Positions 45,331 to 55,729 of a stretch of DNA of 64,000 bases are shown here, one piece after another. This DNA comes from Klebsiella pneumoniae (GTDB lineage Bacteria; Pseudomonadota; Gammaproteobacteria; Eutrophobiales; Eutrophobiaceae), in the NCBI GenBank assembly GCA_945878555.1, contig CAMDWI010000011.1, positions 1 through 64,000 of the forward strand, written 5' to 3'. Positions within the stretch are counted from its first letter, which is position 1. The number at the start of each line of letters is the position of its first letter. The notes beneath the pieces were generated by a model. It worked only from the letters and a program-made list of their open reading frames with translations, had not been told where the DNA came from and made no database searches. The position numbers and the translations under genes were made by a program.

Positions 45331-46533
45331 TCAGATACCTTTGATCCCTTCCTGTATTCGCTGCTCCGGACAGTCAGGCATAAAACACTGTAACAGGTCA
45401 TTCAGATAATTCATCCCACTGACTGTCGGTCGGATGATACTGTCTTGTGTGACCATCCATCCGGCGGCATGCGCCTGTGCCAGCGGTACCTTGAGTACCT
45501 CCAGTGCAAGGCCTGTATGTCTGACAAAAATATCCTTTTCAAAACCGCCGCAAAGGCGCAATGCATTCATCATGAATTCCAGGATCTGATCTGCCTCACC
45601 CAGTTGCCGGGTCTCGGTAATGACCGCCGGTTGGCCTGCCAGGGCCATATACCGCTCGGGCAAACGATGCCGCACATGGCGGTAGATTTTGCCCGTATCG
45701 TGATCGGTCAGTTTGCCATGCGCCCCCGCCCCGATGCCGAGATAGTCGCCAAACAACCAGTAGTTAAGATTGTGCCTGCATTGCTGCCCTGCTGAGGCAT
45801 AGGCCGAGATTTCGTACTGTTGCAGGCCGGCAGTGGATAACAGCTGCTGACCTGCCTGCTGGATGTCCCAGATCAGATCATCCTCCGGCACCCGTGGCGG
45901 GGTTTTATAAAAGACAGTATTCGGCTCGATGGTCAGCTGATACCAGGACAGGTGGCTTGCACCTGCGGCGATTCCGGTGCCAAGGTCTTCCAGTGCCTCC
46001 GCAACTGTCTGATCTGGTAGTCCATACATCAGGTCAATATTGATCCGCTCGAATCCGGCAGACCGGGCAATCCGGATGGCATCGATCGCCCGGGCCGCAT
46101 CATGGATACGACCAAGGCGTGACAGCTTTTTGTCATCAAAGCTCTGGATGCCAATCGACAAACGGTTGATGCCGGTTTCACGGTAGGCATGAAACCGCTC
46201 TGCCTCGAAAGTGCCCGGATTTGCTTCCAGTGTAATTTCCACATCTGGCGCGAGCTGCATGCGTGTCCGCACCGCAGACAAGAGCTGTTGCAATGACGCC
46301 GCGCTAAACAGGCTGGGCGTACCACCACCGATAAAGATACTGATGACTTCCCTGCCCTGTAACGCGGGTGCGGCACTGTCCAGATCACGAACCAGCGCGT
46401 CTATATACGCCTGCTCCGGAAAGGAGGCATTATGGGTGGCATGGGAATTAAAATCACAATAAGGACATTTTTTGATACACCAGGGCAGGTGTATATACAA
46501 CGATAAGGGAGGCAGATACCGGAGTGCGATCAA
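45331..46533 (-). CDS. hemW: Heme chaperone HemW (radical SAM)
   Basis: 400 residues of the HemN-like radical SAM family. The cluster motif is CIKKCPYCDF (C-x3-C-x2-C), preceded by LSLYIHLPW, with IFIGGGTPSLF after it. It lacks the N-terminal extension of true coproporphyrinogen dehydrogenase and has the C-terminal HemW domain, so heme delivery instead of oxidation is the likely role. Its start overlaps the rdgB stop by four bases in the rph-rdgB-hemW operon, an order seen in many gammaproteobacteria. Confidence 0.93.
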   Translation of the reverse strand: MIALRYLPPLSLYIHLPWCIKKCPYCDFNSHATHNASFPEQAYIDALVRDLDSAAPALQGREVISIFIGGGTPSLFSAASLQQLLSAVRTRMQLAPDVEITLEANPGTFEAERFHAYRETGINRLSIGIQSFDDKKLSRLGRIHDAARAIDAIRIARSAGFERINIDLMYGLPDQTVAEALEDLGTGIAAGASHLSWYQLTIEPNTVFYKTPPRVPEDDLIWDIQQAGQQLLSTAGLQQYEISAYASAGQQCRHNLNYWLFGDYLGIGAGAHGKLTDHDTGKIYRHVRHRLPERYMALAGQPAVITETRQLGEADQILEFMMNALRLCGGFEKDIFVRHTGLALEVLKVPLAQAHAAGWMVTQDSIIRPTVSGMNYLNDLLQCFMPDCPEQRIQEGIKGI

Positions 46534-47150
46534 CCTGAGGCGACCTTGTTTTCTGATTTGAGTTTATCCAGCAGGACCTGCAAGGCCTGACCGCGGTGAC
46601 TGATCCGGTTTTTAACATCCGGTGGTAACTCGGCAGAGGTGCAACCGTAATCCGGCACGAGGAAGACAGGGTCATACCCAAAACCGTTCGTTCCCCTGGG
46701 TTCATCCACGATGTTACCTTCCCAGCTCGCACTGGCAATGATGGGAGACGGGTCCTTTGCATGACGCAAATAGACGATGACACACTGATAACGGGCCCGC
46801 GGCTGGTGGACACCGGTCTTGCGCACATTTTGCAGCAGCAGATCCAGGTTTTGTTGGTCAGTCGCGGATGCACCGGCATATCTGGCGGAATAGAGTCCCG
46901 GGGCACCCTCCAGCACATCGACCTCGATCCCGGAATCATCGGCAATCGCAGGTAATCCGGAAACCGCTGTCGCCATTCTTGCCTTCAACAGGGCATTTTC
47001 AACATAGGTCAACCCGGTTTCGTCCACGGACGGCACATTAAAGCGGGACTGCGGTAACAACTCTATACCGATCCCGGCGAGGATCTCGCCCATTTCCCGC
47101 AACTTGCCCCGGTTACTGCTGGCAAGCACCGCCTGTTTCACCGTAGTCAT
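46530..47150 (-). CDS. rdgB: XTP/dITP pyrophosphatase (RdgB/HAM1)
   Basis: 206 residues. Signature regions: ASSNRGKLREMGEIL, TYVENALLKA, AIADDSGIEVDVL and GFGYDPVFLVPDYG. The enzyme removes deaminated purine nucleotides (dITP, XTP) to prevent mutagenic incorporation. It overlaps hemW by four bases and follows rph by three. Confidence 0.96.
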   Translation of the reverse strand: MTTVKQAVLASSNRGKLREMGEILAGIGIELLPQSRFNVPSVDETGLTYVENALLKARMATAVSGLPAIADDSGIEVDVLEGAPGLYSARYAGASATDQQNLDLLLQNVRKTGVHQPRARYQCVIVYLRHAKDPSPIIASASWEGNIVDEPRGTNGFGYDPVFLVPDYGCTSAELPPDVKNRISHRGQALQVLLDKLKSENKVASG

Positions 47151-47153
47151 CTG

Positions 47154-47867
47154 TCAGCGGTTTAATGCGTCTTTCTGGATATCGAAAAGACGGGCTATGC
47201 CGGACTTTGCCAGCGTCAACATACTGTTCAGCTCTTCCTGGCTGAAAGGATGTCCCTCAGCCGTACCCTGAATCTCGATAAACTGGCCGGCATCATTCAT
47301 GACGACATTCATATCGGTCTCGGCATCGACATCTTCGTGGTAATCCAGATCGAGCACCGGCTGGCCCTTGCAAATACCGACTGACACGGACGCAATCATG
47401 CCTCGCAACGGGTCCGTTTTTATCATCTTTTGGCGCTGTGCAAAGCGCAAGGCCTCCACCAGTGCAACATAACCGCCTGTAATCGAGGCAGTACGGGTAC
47501 CGCCGTCGGCCTGGATCACATCACAATCGATGGTAATGGTATGTTCTCCCAGTTCGCGTGTATCGACCACCGCACGCAAGGACCGGCCTATCAGGCGCTG
47601 GATTTCCATTGTCCTGCCACCCTGCTTGCTCGTGGCCTCCCGGCGCATACGCTGGTTCGTGGACCGGGGCAACATACCGTATTCAGCCGTAATCCAGCCC
47701 TTTCCCTGGCCCTTCAGAAACGAGGGTACAGAAGTCTCGATGGTCGCCGTACAAATAACCCGGGTCCGGCCAAATTCAATCAGCACCGAACCTTCCGCAT
47801 GGCAGGTGAATTCACGGGTAATCCTGATTTCACGCAGCTCATCGGGTTTTCTTCCACTTGGTCGCAT
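47154..47867 (-). CDS. rph: Ribonuclease PH
   Basis: 237 residues, family length. Signatures: [37 protein letters not shown] and [19 protein letters not shown] in part ([11 protein letters not shown]). RNase PH trims tRNA 3' ends phosphorolytically. It is the first gene of rph-rdgB-hemW and is divergent from yicC, a conserved arrangement. Confidence 0.97.
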   Translation of the reverse strand: MRPSGRKPDELREIRITREFTCHAEGSVLIEFGRTRVICTATIETSVPSFLKGQGKGWITAEYGMLPRSTNQRMRREATSKQGGRTMEIQRLIGRSLRAVVDTRELGEHTITIDCDVIQADGGTRTASITGGYVALVEALRFAQRQKMIKTDPLRGMIASVSVGICKGQPVLDLDYHEDVDAETDMNVVMNDAGQFIEIQGTAEGHPFSQEELNSMLTLAKSGIARLFDIQKDALNR

Positions 47868-47951
47868 CGAATATTCTCCTGTTAGACAGGTTTCATTATA
47901 CCTTTAATACCCTATAATCCGTCATCTCATAATCGATACGGAGCAAATACA

Positions 47952-48812
47952 ATGCTGGCTAGTATGACGGCGTTTGCGCGGGTTGAAACAACAGACCACC
48001 GCGGCAGTGCCATCCTGGAAATCCGGACGGTAAACCACCGTTATCTGGACATGTCACTCAGATTGCCTGATGAGTTACGCGCACTCGAATCGATGTTCCG
48101 CACCGACATACAGGACCGGCTGAAACGCGGCAAGGTCGACTGCACGCTGCGTATCGAAAACACCGGCTCGACCGTGGGTGAGCTGCCGGTAAACACCGAG
48201 CTTGCAGCTCGACTGATACAGGCCGCCCAGGCATTACCACTTGCCAATCCGCAGGCGATCAACCCGATAGACATCCTGCGCTGGCCGGGGGTTATCAACC
48301 GTGAGACGGTCGATATAGATGAAATGGGCAAGGTAATCCGGGCGCTGCTGAAACGGGCGCTGGATACGCTGATCGAAACACGGGTTCGCGAAGGGTCGAA
48401 AATCCGTGAGATGATCCTGGATCGCTGTAATAATATCGATACCCAGATCGGTTTCATCCGCGTCAGATTGCCCGAAATAACGGCGGGAATTCGTGTGCGT
48501 TATGAACAAAGACTGAAGGAAATACTGGCCGACACAGACAACAACCGGCTGGAACAGGAACTGTTATTACTGGCACAGAAAATGGACGTCGCCGAGGAGA
48601 TGGACCGGCTGGAGGCGCACGTGGCCGAGGTCAGACGGGTCCTCGACCAGAATGAACCGGTCGGTCGCCGTCTCGATTTTCTGATGCAGGAGATGAATCG
48701 TGAGGCGAACACGCTGTCATCCAAATCCGTCCATACCGATACCACCGGCGCTTCGGTTGAGCTGAAAGTTCTGATTGAACAGATGCGCGAACAAATCCAG
48801 AATATCGAATAA
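47952..48812 (+). CDS. yicC: YicC-family endoribonuclease
   Basis: 286 residues. It starts MLASMTAFARVE, then LEIRTVNHRYLDMSLRLP, with the C-terminal DUF1732 region RRLDFLMQEMNREANTL and SKSVHTDTT. YicC proteins are recently recognised endoribonucleases involved in small-RNA turnover. It lies 20 bases upstream of gmk on the same strand. Confidence 0.95.
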   Translation: MLASMTAFARVETTDHRGSAILEIRTVNHRYLDMSLRLPDELRALESMFRTDIQDRLKRGKVDCTLRIENTGSTVGELPVNTELAARLIQAAQALPLANPQAINPIDILRWPGVINRETVDIDEMGKVIRALLKRALDTLIETRVREGSKIREMILDRCNNIDTQIGFIRVRLPEITAGIRVRYEQRLKEILADTDNNRLEQELLLLAQKMDVAEEMDRLEAHVAEVRRVLDQNEPVGRRLDFLMQEMNREANTLSSKSVHTDTTGASVELKVLIEQMREQIQNIE

Positions 48813-48832
48813 GACCACTGCCCGCAAAAACC

Positions 48833-49462
48833 ATGACCAGAAAATCCGGCAACCTGTTTGTAATCTCTGCACCTTCCGGTGCCGGCAAGACATCGCTGGT
48901 ACATTCGTTGATCGAAATGGTTCCGATGTTATATGTCTCTATCTCGCATACCACCCGGTCCCGACGTCCTTATGAAAAGGACGGGATAGACTACCACTTT
49001 GTCGACCAGGATCAGTTTCTGGCACTGGCAGCGGATGGCCAGTTCCTCGAACACGCAAAGGTATTCGACAATTATTACGGGACCTCGCGGACCTGGGTTG
49101 AAAAGCAGATGTCCGAGGGCAAGGACATCATCCTCGAAATTGACTGGCAGGGGGCTCGGCAGGTTCGAAAACAGATCGAAAACACCGTCAATATATTCAT
49201 CCTGCCCCCTTCCTATCAGACACTGAAATCCCGGCTTATCGGGCGGGGTGACACCCCTGAAAATGTGGCCCGGCGTATGGAAGGTGCCAGAAACGAGATA
49301 GCCCACTATCGCGACTACGATTTTCTGGTCATTAATGATGATTTTGACACGGCCTTGCGCGAGTTAAACACCATCATCCGTGCCATGAAGCACGGTTATC
49401 GCCAGCAACAGCATTATTATGACCACTTTGTGAAGCATTTGTTGAACGACGACGGAAATTGA
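48833..49462 (+). CDS. gmk: Guanylate kinase
   Basis: 209 residues. P-loop SAPSGAGKTSLV, GMP-binding region SHTTRSRRPYEKDGIDY and FLEHAKVFDNYYGT, lid RLIGRGDTPENVARRM. It converts GMP to GDP and is part of the purine nucleotide and ppGpp-related cluster gmk-rpoZ-spoT. Confidence 0.97.
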   Translation: MTRKSGNLFVISAPSGAGKTSLVHSLIEMVPMLYVSISHTTRSRRPYEKDGIDYHFVDQDQFLALAADGQFLEHAKVFDNYYGTSRTWVEKQMSEGKDIILEIDWQGARQVRKQIENTVNIFILPPSYQTLKSRLIGRGDTPENVARRMEGARNEIAHYRDYDFLVINDDFDTALRELNTIIRAMKHGYRQQQHYYDHFVKHLLNDDGN

Positions 49463-49503
49463 GTAAAATACCCACCCTGCTATCAACTACCGAGGATTGA
49501 ATA

Positions 49504-49755
49504 ATGGCCAGATTGACCGTCGAAGATTGCATGAATAACGTGAGCAATCGTTATGATCTGGTTGTACTTGCCAGCAAACGCGCCCGCCAGCTTGCGCTGG
49601 GTGCAGATCCTCTGGTGCCGGAAGATGGCGACAAACCAACCGTCATCGCGCTGCGCGAGATCGCCAATGGTCTGGTAACCGATGAAAATGTCGATAAACT
49701 GAGACCAGGCGCGTCACGTGAAGAGGTAGACCTCGGGTTTCTCAGCCAGTCCTGA
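49504..49755 (+). CDS. rpoZ: RNA polymerase omega subunit
   Basis: 83 residues: [31 protein letters not shown] and [11 protein letters not shown]. Omega supports beta-prime folding and helps form a ppGpp binding site in proteobacteria. It lies between gmk and spoT, the classical gammaproteobacterial order. Confidence 0.97.
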   Translation: MARLTVEDCMNNVSNRYDLVVLASKRARQLALGADPLVPEDGDKPTVIALREIANGLVTDENVDKLRPGASREEVDLGFLSQS

Positions 49756-49867
49756 CGTTTTGCTGCCGTAACAACGGCAGTCACCATCCGGAATTTACAC
49801 CTCCAGCCGGTGGGTAACACGGGTAAATCATAAAGCAGACGGTCGGTTGCTGGGTTACAATTGGCCC

Positions 49868-51988
49868 ATGTTTACCGTCAGTGATCTGGAAAAATTTACC
49901 CGCACCTATCTGCCACCCAACGAGGTGGCCATCATACGTCGTGCCTACGAATTTGGTTCGAGGGCACACGAAGGCCAGCACCGCAAAAGCGGTGAACCCT
50001 ATATCCACCATCCGCTTGAAGTCGCCCGCATCCTGGCTGACATGCACATGGACTACCAGACCCTGTCTGCTGCCATCCTGCATGATGTCATAGAAGACAC
50101 ACAAACGGCCAAGGCCGAAATCAGCACCCTGTTTGGCAAGGATATCGCTGAACTTGTAGACGGTGTCAGCAAACTGACCCAGGTTGAGTTCGACAGCCGC
50201 GCCGAGGCGCAGGCACAGAATTTCCGCAAGATGTTGATGGCGATGAGTAATGATATCCGCGTCATCCTCGTGAAACTGGCGGATCGCCTGCACAACATGC
50301 GCACGCTGGGTTCGCTGCCCCCGCAAAAGCGCCGACGTATCGCCCGCGAAACACTGGAGATCTACGCACCTATCGCGCAGCGTCTGGGTATCAATAACAT
50401 CCGACTGGAACTGGAAGACCTCGGTTTCATGACACTGTACCCGATGCGCCACCGTATCCTGGAGCAACAGGTGGTCAAGGCACGCGGTAACCGCAAGGAA
50501 TTGATCAACAAGATCCGCAATGCATTAAAACGTCGCTTGCGCCAGGAAAAGGTACATGCCCGCATCCTTGGTCGTGAAAAACACCTGTACGGCATTTATC
50601 AGAAAATGAAGAAGAACCGGCTGTCCTTTAATGAAGTCTACGATGTCTATGCCTTCCGTCTGATCGTTGACAGTGTCGAAACCTGCTACCGCGTGCTTGG
50701 CATCGTCCATAATCTTTACAAGCCCGTGCCCGGCCGGTTCAAGGACTATATCGCCATACCGAAGGCGAATGGCTACCAGTCATTACATACAGTACTGTTT
50801 GGACCGTTCGGTGTACCCATTGAGGTCCAGATGCGTACCAAGGAAATGAATGATGTGGCAGAGGCCGGCATTGCGGCGCACTGGTTGTACAAATCAGGCA
50901 GCACGAATGAACACCGCACCGCGCAGAAGCGTGCACGCGAATGGCTGAAAAATATCATTGATATGCAGACCACCGCCGGTAACTCGCAGGAATTTCTGGA
51001 GAACGTCAAGGTCGATCTGTTCCCTGACTCGGTGTATATCTTCACACCCCAGGGCAGGATCATCGAGTTGCCCCGGGGTGCTACCGCCGTTGATTTTGCC
51101 TACGCCATCCATACCGATGTCGGCAACCGCTGCGTGGGCGCACGCATCGATCGCCGACTTGCACCCCTCGGGACGCTGCTGACCAGTGGACAAACTGTCG
51201 AGATTATCAATGCACCGGGTGCCCGCCCTGACCCTGCCTGGCTGAACTTTGCTGTCACCGCGAAGGCCCGTTCAAATATACGGCACTACCTGAAGAACCT
51301 GAAAACCAGTGAGGCCATCTCGCTGGGCAAACGTCTGCTCGTACGTGAACTGAAATTACTGGGCGTCAATTACGACGACATCGACCCGGCAAGGATGCAG
51401 AAGATTCTCTCAGAATATCATCTCGAAAATGAACAGGGCCTGTTTCAGGAGACCGGTCTCGGAAACAGGATAGCGCGCCTGATCGCACGCCAGTTGATCG
51501 AGGACCAGGATAACGAAGACAAGAAGGTCCGCACCGAGCGAAAGGAAAGTCACCCGCTGATTATCCGTGGTACCGAGGGCATGGTCGTCAACTTTCCCAA
51601 ATGCTGCCTGCCCATACCGGGAGACAAGATACTGGGCTTTGTGACGACCGGCCGCGGTATCGTAGTGCATCACCAGTCCTGCCCGAACGTAACCGAATTC
51701 CGCAACCACCCGGAGAAATGGATTAACGTGCAGTGGGAGTCGGGTATTGAAGGCAGCTTCCAGACCAATATCCTGATTGAGGTAACCAACCAGCGTGGTG
51801 TGCTCGCCAAACTTGCCTCGGCCATTTCGATGGAGGAAGCGAATATCGTTCATGTCGAGATGAAAGATCGCGATGACCGCTATACCTCGTTGAAGTTTGT
51901 CATCGAAGTCAGGGACCGGATCCACCTCGCCAGAATCATGCGCCGGGTGCGCAATATCAATAACGTCGCCAGAATATCCAGACGCTGA
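49868..51988 (+). CDS. spoT: Bifunctional (p)ppGpp synthetase/hydrolase SpoT
   Basis: 706 residues from the ATG at 49868; an upstream TTG at 49847 is less likely. The hydrolase HD domain is intact (HHPLEVARIL and ILHDVIEDT). The synthetase domain contains YDVYAFRLIVD and CKDYIAIPKANGYQSLH-type sequence (here FKDYIAIPKANGYQSLHT). A TGS domain (VYIFTPQGRIIELPRGATAV) and a C-terminal ACT domain (ILIEVTNQRGVLAKLASAI) follow. With an intact HD site it is a SpoT-type enzyme, controlling the stringent response. It lies 112 bases after rpoZ. Confidence 0.95.
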   Translation: MFTVSDLEKFTRTYLPPNEVAIIRRAYEFGSRAHEGQHRKSGEPYIHHPLEVARILADMHMDYQTLSAAILHDVIEDTQTAKAEISTLFGKDIAELVDGVSKLTQVEFDSRAEAQAQNFRKMLMAMSNDIRVILVKLADRLHNMRTLGSLPPQKRRRIARETLEIYAPIAQRLGINNIRLELEDLGFMTLYPMRHRILEQQVVKARGNRKELINKIRNALKRRLRQEKVHARILGREKHLYGIYQKMKKNRLSFNEVYDVYAFRLIVDSVETCYRVLGIVHNLYKPVPGRFKDYIAIPKANGYQSLHTVLFGPFGVPIEVQMRTKEMNDVAEAGIAAHWLYKSGSTNEHRTAQKRAREWLKNIIDMQTTAGNSQEFLENVKVDLFPDSVYIFTPQGRIIELPRGATAVDFAYAIHTDVGNRCVGARIDRRLAPLGTLLTSGQTVEIINAPGARPDPAWLNFAVTAKARSNIRHYLKNLKTSEAISLGKRLLVRELKLLGVNYDDIDPARMQKILSEYHLENEQGLFQETGLGNRIARLIARQLIEDQDNEDKKVRTERKESHPLIIRGTEGMVVNFPKCCLPIPGDKILGFVTTGRGIVVHHQSCPNVTEFRNHPEKWINVQWESGIEGSFQTNILIEVTNQRGVLAKLASAISMEEANIVHVEMKDRDDRYTSLKFVIEVRDRIHLARIMRRVRNINNVARISRR

Positions 51989-52018
51989 TTTTTAATCATC
52001 ACTCACACAGGGAACACC

Positions 52019-52405
52019 ATGCCACGCAAGCAAATTACAACTGACCACGCCCCGCAGGCGATAGGCACTTACTCACATGCCATTCGTTTTGGCAATACCG
52101 TTTATCTGTCCGGACAAATTCCGCTGGATCCGCAGAGCGGACTGGTCGTCAGCGATCAGATTGAGCAGCAGGTCCGTCAGGTCTTCAGCAACCTGTCCTC
52201 TGTTGCCACAGCGGCCGGCGGAACACTGGCTGATATCGTCAAGCTGAACGTCTATCTGACCGATTTGGCCAACTTCCCTGTCGTCAATAGCGTGATGTCT
52301 GAACTGTTCAAGCCACCTTACCCTGCTCGTGCAGCCATTGGTATCTCCAGCTTGCCGCGAGGCGTAGGTGTAGAAATTGATGGCATCCTGTGTCTTGAAG
52401 ACTGA
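52019..52405 (+). CDS. ridA: RidA family enamine/imine deaminase
   Basis: 128 residues: [61 protein letters not shown] and the C-terminal [20 protein letters not shown] in part ([12 protein letters not shown]). The conserved Arg for the carboxylate is in the ARAA segment. RidA removes reactive 2-aminoacrylate-type intermediates. It is 30 bases after spoT, as in many relatives. Confidence 0.95.
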   Translation: MPRKQITTDHAPQAIGTYSHAIRFGNTVYLSGQIPLDPQSGLVVSDQIEQQVRQVFSNLSSVATAAGGTLADIVKLNVYLTDLANFPVVNSVMSELFKPPYPARAAIGISSLPRGVGVEIDGILCLED

Positions 52406-52421
52406 GTCGTAATATCAGCCG

Positions 52422-54515
52422 ATGCCGGCAACCCCGTTGTTAAACTCCCCGGTCACCTCCCTTGCCGGTGTTGGTCCCGGACTGGAAGGCCGCCTGCAAA
52501 ACCTGGGAGTGAGTACAGTACTGGATGTATTGCTGCACCTGCCGTTTCGTTATGTGGATCGGACCCGTCTGGTGAGCATAAACAGTCTGCTACCCGGTCA
52601 GGAGGTGTGTATTGAGGGACGGGTTGAACAGACACAGATCCGGTTTGGCGGTAAACGCTCTTTAATCTGTGTATTGAATGATGGAACTGGCCTTGTCACT
52701 TTACGATTTTTTCACTTCAGTCAGTCACAACGTACTGCCCTGAAAGAAGGGACCCGGATACGTTGTTGGGGACAGATCCGTGCCGGCAAACACGCCCTCG
52801 AGATGATCCATCCGGAGTACCAGTACCTTAACGATCACGAAAGCAGTGATCTGGAACAGACGCTGACACCGGTATATCCCGCCACCGAAGGTCTGGCCCA
52901 GACCCGGTTACGCAAGCTGGCAAAACAGGCGCTGGCCGTACTTGAACGTAATCCGGGTGTACTGGAAGAACTGCTGCCCGGCTCAGTCAGCGCCAAAGGC
53001 CGGTTTCCGCTGCTGGCCGAATCGCTGCGCTATCTGCATAATCCGCCAGCGGATGCCGATCTGGAGCAGCTCCGTTCCGGCATGCATCCTGCACAGCAAC
53101 GACTGGCCTTTGAAGAACTGCTGGCTCACCAGATCAGCCTGCGGCTGTTGCGCCAGCAGATCCGGCAGGCGAATGCATTTGAATTGAAGCAGGGGGATAA
53201 TCGCCTCACCTCTCGCTTCATCAAGAATCTGCCATTTAAATTGACCGGGGCACAGGAACGGGTACTGGATGAAATAAACCAGGACCTGGATCGTAACGTA
53301 CCGATGCTCCGACTGGTCCAGGGTGACGTCGGTTCGGGCAAGACCGTGGTGGCGGCGCTGAGTGCCATACGCGTTATAAATGCGGGATACCAGGTCGCAT
53401 TGATGGCCCCGACCGAATTACTCGCAGATCAGCATTATTACAACCTGCACCAGTGGCTGGAGAAGCTCGGTATCCCGGTCATCCTGTTAACCGGAAAGTT
53501 AAAACCGGCGGCGCGCCGTCAGGTAAACGAACAGGTCTTGTCAGGACAGGCCCTGCTGGTCGTCGGCACCCATGCCTTGTTCCAGGAAGCCACCGGATTT
53601 GGCAAGCTGGGACTGGTTATCATTGATGAACAACACCGGTTTGGTGTACACCAGCGTCTGTCCCTGCTGGAAAAAGGTAATGAGGGTGATCGCCGGCCAC
53701 ACCAGCTGGTCATGACCGCCACACCGATACCGCGGACTCTGGCCATGTCCTTGTTTGCAGAACTGGATGTGTCGGTCATCGACGAATTACCCCCGGGCAG
53801 ACAAGTTATCAATACTGTCGTCCTGTCCAACCAGAAGCGCGACGAGATAATCGAGCGAATTACCCGGGTCTGCAATGAAGGACACCAGGTCTACTGGGTA
53901 TGCCCATTGATTGAGGAGTCGGATGCGTTGCAATGCCAGGCGGCAGTCAAGACGTTTGAGTACCTGTCAGACATGCTACCTCATCTGTCCATTGGCCTGA
54001 TTCATGGCCGCCTGCGCAGCCAGGAAAAGGAAGCCGTGATGCAATCATTCAAGCAGGGCAAAACGAATCTGCTGGTTGCAACAACTGTCATTGAGGTTGG
54101 TGTGGATGTACCGAATGCAAACCTGATGGTCATTGAAAATCCCGAACGGATGGGCCTCGCACAACTACATCAGCTCCGGGGCCGCGTCGGACGCGGCAAG
54201 GCCAAAAGTGTCTGTGTGCTGCTCTATCAGTCACCTTTAACTGACCTCGCCCAGGCCAGGCTGGAAGTCATGCGCAATCAAACTGACGGATTTATCATCG
54301 CCGAAAAGGACCTCGAACTGCGTGGCCCCGGTGATATGCTGGGCACGCGACAAACCGGCTTGCCGCAGATGCGGATCGCCAGCCTGATAAGGGACGCGCG
54401 CATGTTACCGATGATACGCAGGATTGCCGATCAGATGATTTCTGAAAATCCGGCACAGGCTGATAAACTGATGCAAAGATGGTTATCAACCCGGACGGGT
54501 TACGGAAACGTTTAA
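52422..54515 (+). CDS. recG: ATP-dependent DNA helicase RecG
   Basis: 697 residues. An N-terminal wedge/OB domain (residues about 10-170) precedes the helicase core: Walker A GDVGSGKTVVA, motif II IIDEQHRFG, motif III MTATPIPRT, motif VI QLRGRVGRG and the TRG-type C-terminus. RecG reverses stalled forks and processes Holliday junctions. Its stop shares an adenine with the ubiA start. Confidence 0.97.
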   Translation: MPATPLLNSPVTSLAGVGPGLEGRLQNLGVSTVLDVLLHLPFRYVDRTRLVSINSLLPGQEVCIEGRVEQTQIRFGGKRSLICVLNDGTGLVTLRFFHFSQSQRTALKEGTRIRCWGQIRAGKHALEMIHPEYQYLNDHESSDLEQTLTPVYPATEGLAQTRLRKLAKQALAVLERNPGVLEELLPGSVSAKGRFPLLAESLRYLHNPPADADLEQLRSGMHPAQQRLAFEELLAHQISLRLLRQQIRQANAFELKQGDNRLTSRFIKNLPFKLTGAQERVLDEINQDLDRNVPMLRLVQGDVGSGKTVVAALSAIRVINAGYQVALMAPTELLADQHYYNLHQWLEKLGIPVILLTGKLKPAARRQVNEQVLSGQALLVVGTHALFQEATGFGKLGLVIIDEQHRFGVHQRLSLLEKGNEGDRRPHQLVMTATPIPRTLAMSLFAELDVSVIDELPPGRQVINTVVLSNQKRDEIIERITRVCNEGHQVYWVCPLIEESDALQCQAAVKTFEYLSDMLPHLSIGLIHGRLRSQEKEAVMQSFKQGKTNLLVATTVIEVGVDVPNANLMVIENPERMGLAQLHQLRGRVGRGKAKSVCVLLYQSPLTDLAQARLEVMRNQTDGFIIAEKDLELRGPGDMLGTRQTGLPQMRIASLIRDARMLPMIRRIADQMISENPAQADKLMQRWLSTRTGYGNV

Positions 54516-55729
54516 TGGAAACGCGCGTTGCTACACTCCTGAAAAATGCACAGGACTGGCTGGTCAGGCTCCAGACCAGAATACGACCCCGTGCGAGTGA
54601 AATTATTACCCGGCTGAAGACACAATCGGCCGAATCAGGTGATCACCTGCGCCGCTGGTTCAGGCATAACTGGCCACCATTCAAACAGAGTGTGCAGACT
54701 ATGGCACATCAGCTGCATGCCGTACTGCGGCGGACAACCCGGCAAATCGTGATGCTGACCGCCCGTTTTTTGTTACAGACCAGGCTGGTAGTGATAACTG
54801 TCGCCCGTCATGCCCTCATACTGACATTGCAGATTTATGGCCGTCTGCAGTTATGGCTACACCACAACTGGCCTCCCGTCAGGGACAGACTCCGGCTGTA
54901 TATCAACCTGACACGACTGGATAAACCGATTGGTATATTGCTGTTGTTATGGCCTACCCTGTGGGCGGTCTGGATCGCAGCAGAGGGTTTACCCACCTTG
55001 CACCTGATCGCGGTATTTACCCTGGGGGTCGTACTGACCCGATCTGCGGGCTGTGTATTTAACGATATGGCCGACCGCAAGTTTGACAGTCAGGTCAGAC
55101 GTACGGCAATGCGCCCTCTGGCCACCGGACGTATCGGCAGCCGCGAGGCCTTGCTGGTAGCCTGTGTACTGCTACTGATCGCATTTATGCTGGTCTTGAC
55201 GACCAACCGCTACACTGTGCTCCTTTCGTTTGTCGCCATCCCGCTGGCTGTCATCTATCCGCTGATGAAACGATATACCTATGTACCCCAGTTTTTTCTC
55301 GGACTCGCATTCAGCTGGGGAATTCCAATGGCCTTTGCCGCACACACCGGTGAGATTCCCGATATCGCCTGGTTATTGTTCATGGCCAATATCCTGTGGA
55401 GTGTCGTATATGACACCATTTATGCGATGGTAGACCGTGAAGATGATCTGAAAGCGGGGATCAAATCAACAGCGATATTATTTGACGATGCGGATCGGAC
55501 GATCATCGGGATACTGCAGGGGATGTTCCTTTCCGTGATGATCATTACAGGCATACAAATAGAAGCAAAAATGCTTTATTATGTGTCTCTGGTACCTGCG
55601 GCAGCACTGATGGTGTATCACCAGTATCTGATCAGGCACAGGTTACCGGATGATTGTTTCAGGGCCTTTCTGAACAACCACTGGGTAGGGTTGATTATAT
55701 TTGTGGGGATATGTTTGAACTATTTATGA
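54515..55729 (+). CDS. ubiA: 4-hydroxybenzoate polyprenyltransferase UbiA with N-terminal extension
   Basis: 404 residues from the ATG at 54515 (TAATG overlap with recG). The UbiA fold starts near residue 125 (INLTRLDKPIGILLLLWPTLWA) and has the two Asp-rich motifs NDMADRKFD and VDREDD, with a length otherwise normal. It attaches the polyprenyl tail to 4-hydroxybenzoate in ubiquinone synthesis at the inner membrane. The first ~120 residues are not part of the family: Arg-rich amphipathic helices with HNWPP occurring twice (residues 51-55 and about 117-121). Relatives usually have about 290 residues. Confidence 0.93.
   Translation: METRVATLLKNAQDWLVRLQTRIRPRASEIITRLKTQSAESGDHLRRWFRHNWPPFKQSVQTMAHQLHAVLRRTTRQIVMLTARFLLQTRLVVITVARHALILTLQIYGRLQLWLHHNWPPVRDRLRLYINLTRLDKPIGILLLLWPTLWAVWIAAEGLPTLHLIAVFTLGVVLTRSAGCVFNDMADRKFDSQVRRTAMRPLATGRIGSREALLVACVLLLIAFMLVLTTNRYTVLLSFVAIPLAVIYPLMKRYTYVPQFFLGLAFSWGIPMAFAAHTGEIPDIAWLLFMANILWSVVYDTIYAMVDREDDLKAGIKSTAILFDDADRTIIGILQGMFLSVMIITGIQIEAKMLYYVSLVPAAALMVYHQYLIRHRLPDDCFRAFLNNHWVGLIIFVGICLNYL

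Noticed and set aside
49847-49867. TTG start for spoT
   Set aside because: No ribosome-binding site in front of it and the extra seven residues are not part of the usual SpoT N-terminus; the ATG at 49868 fits the family.
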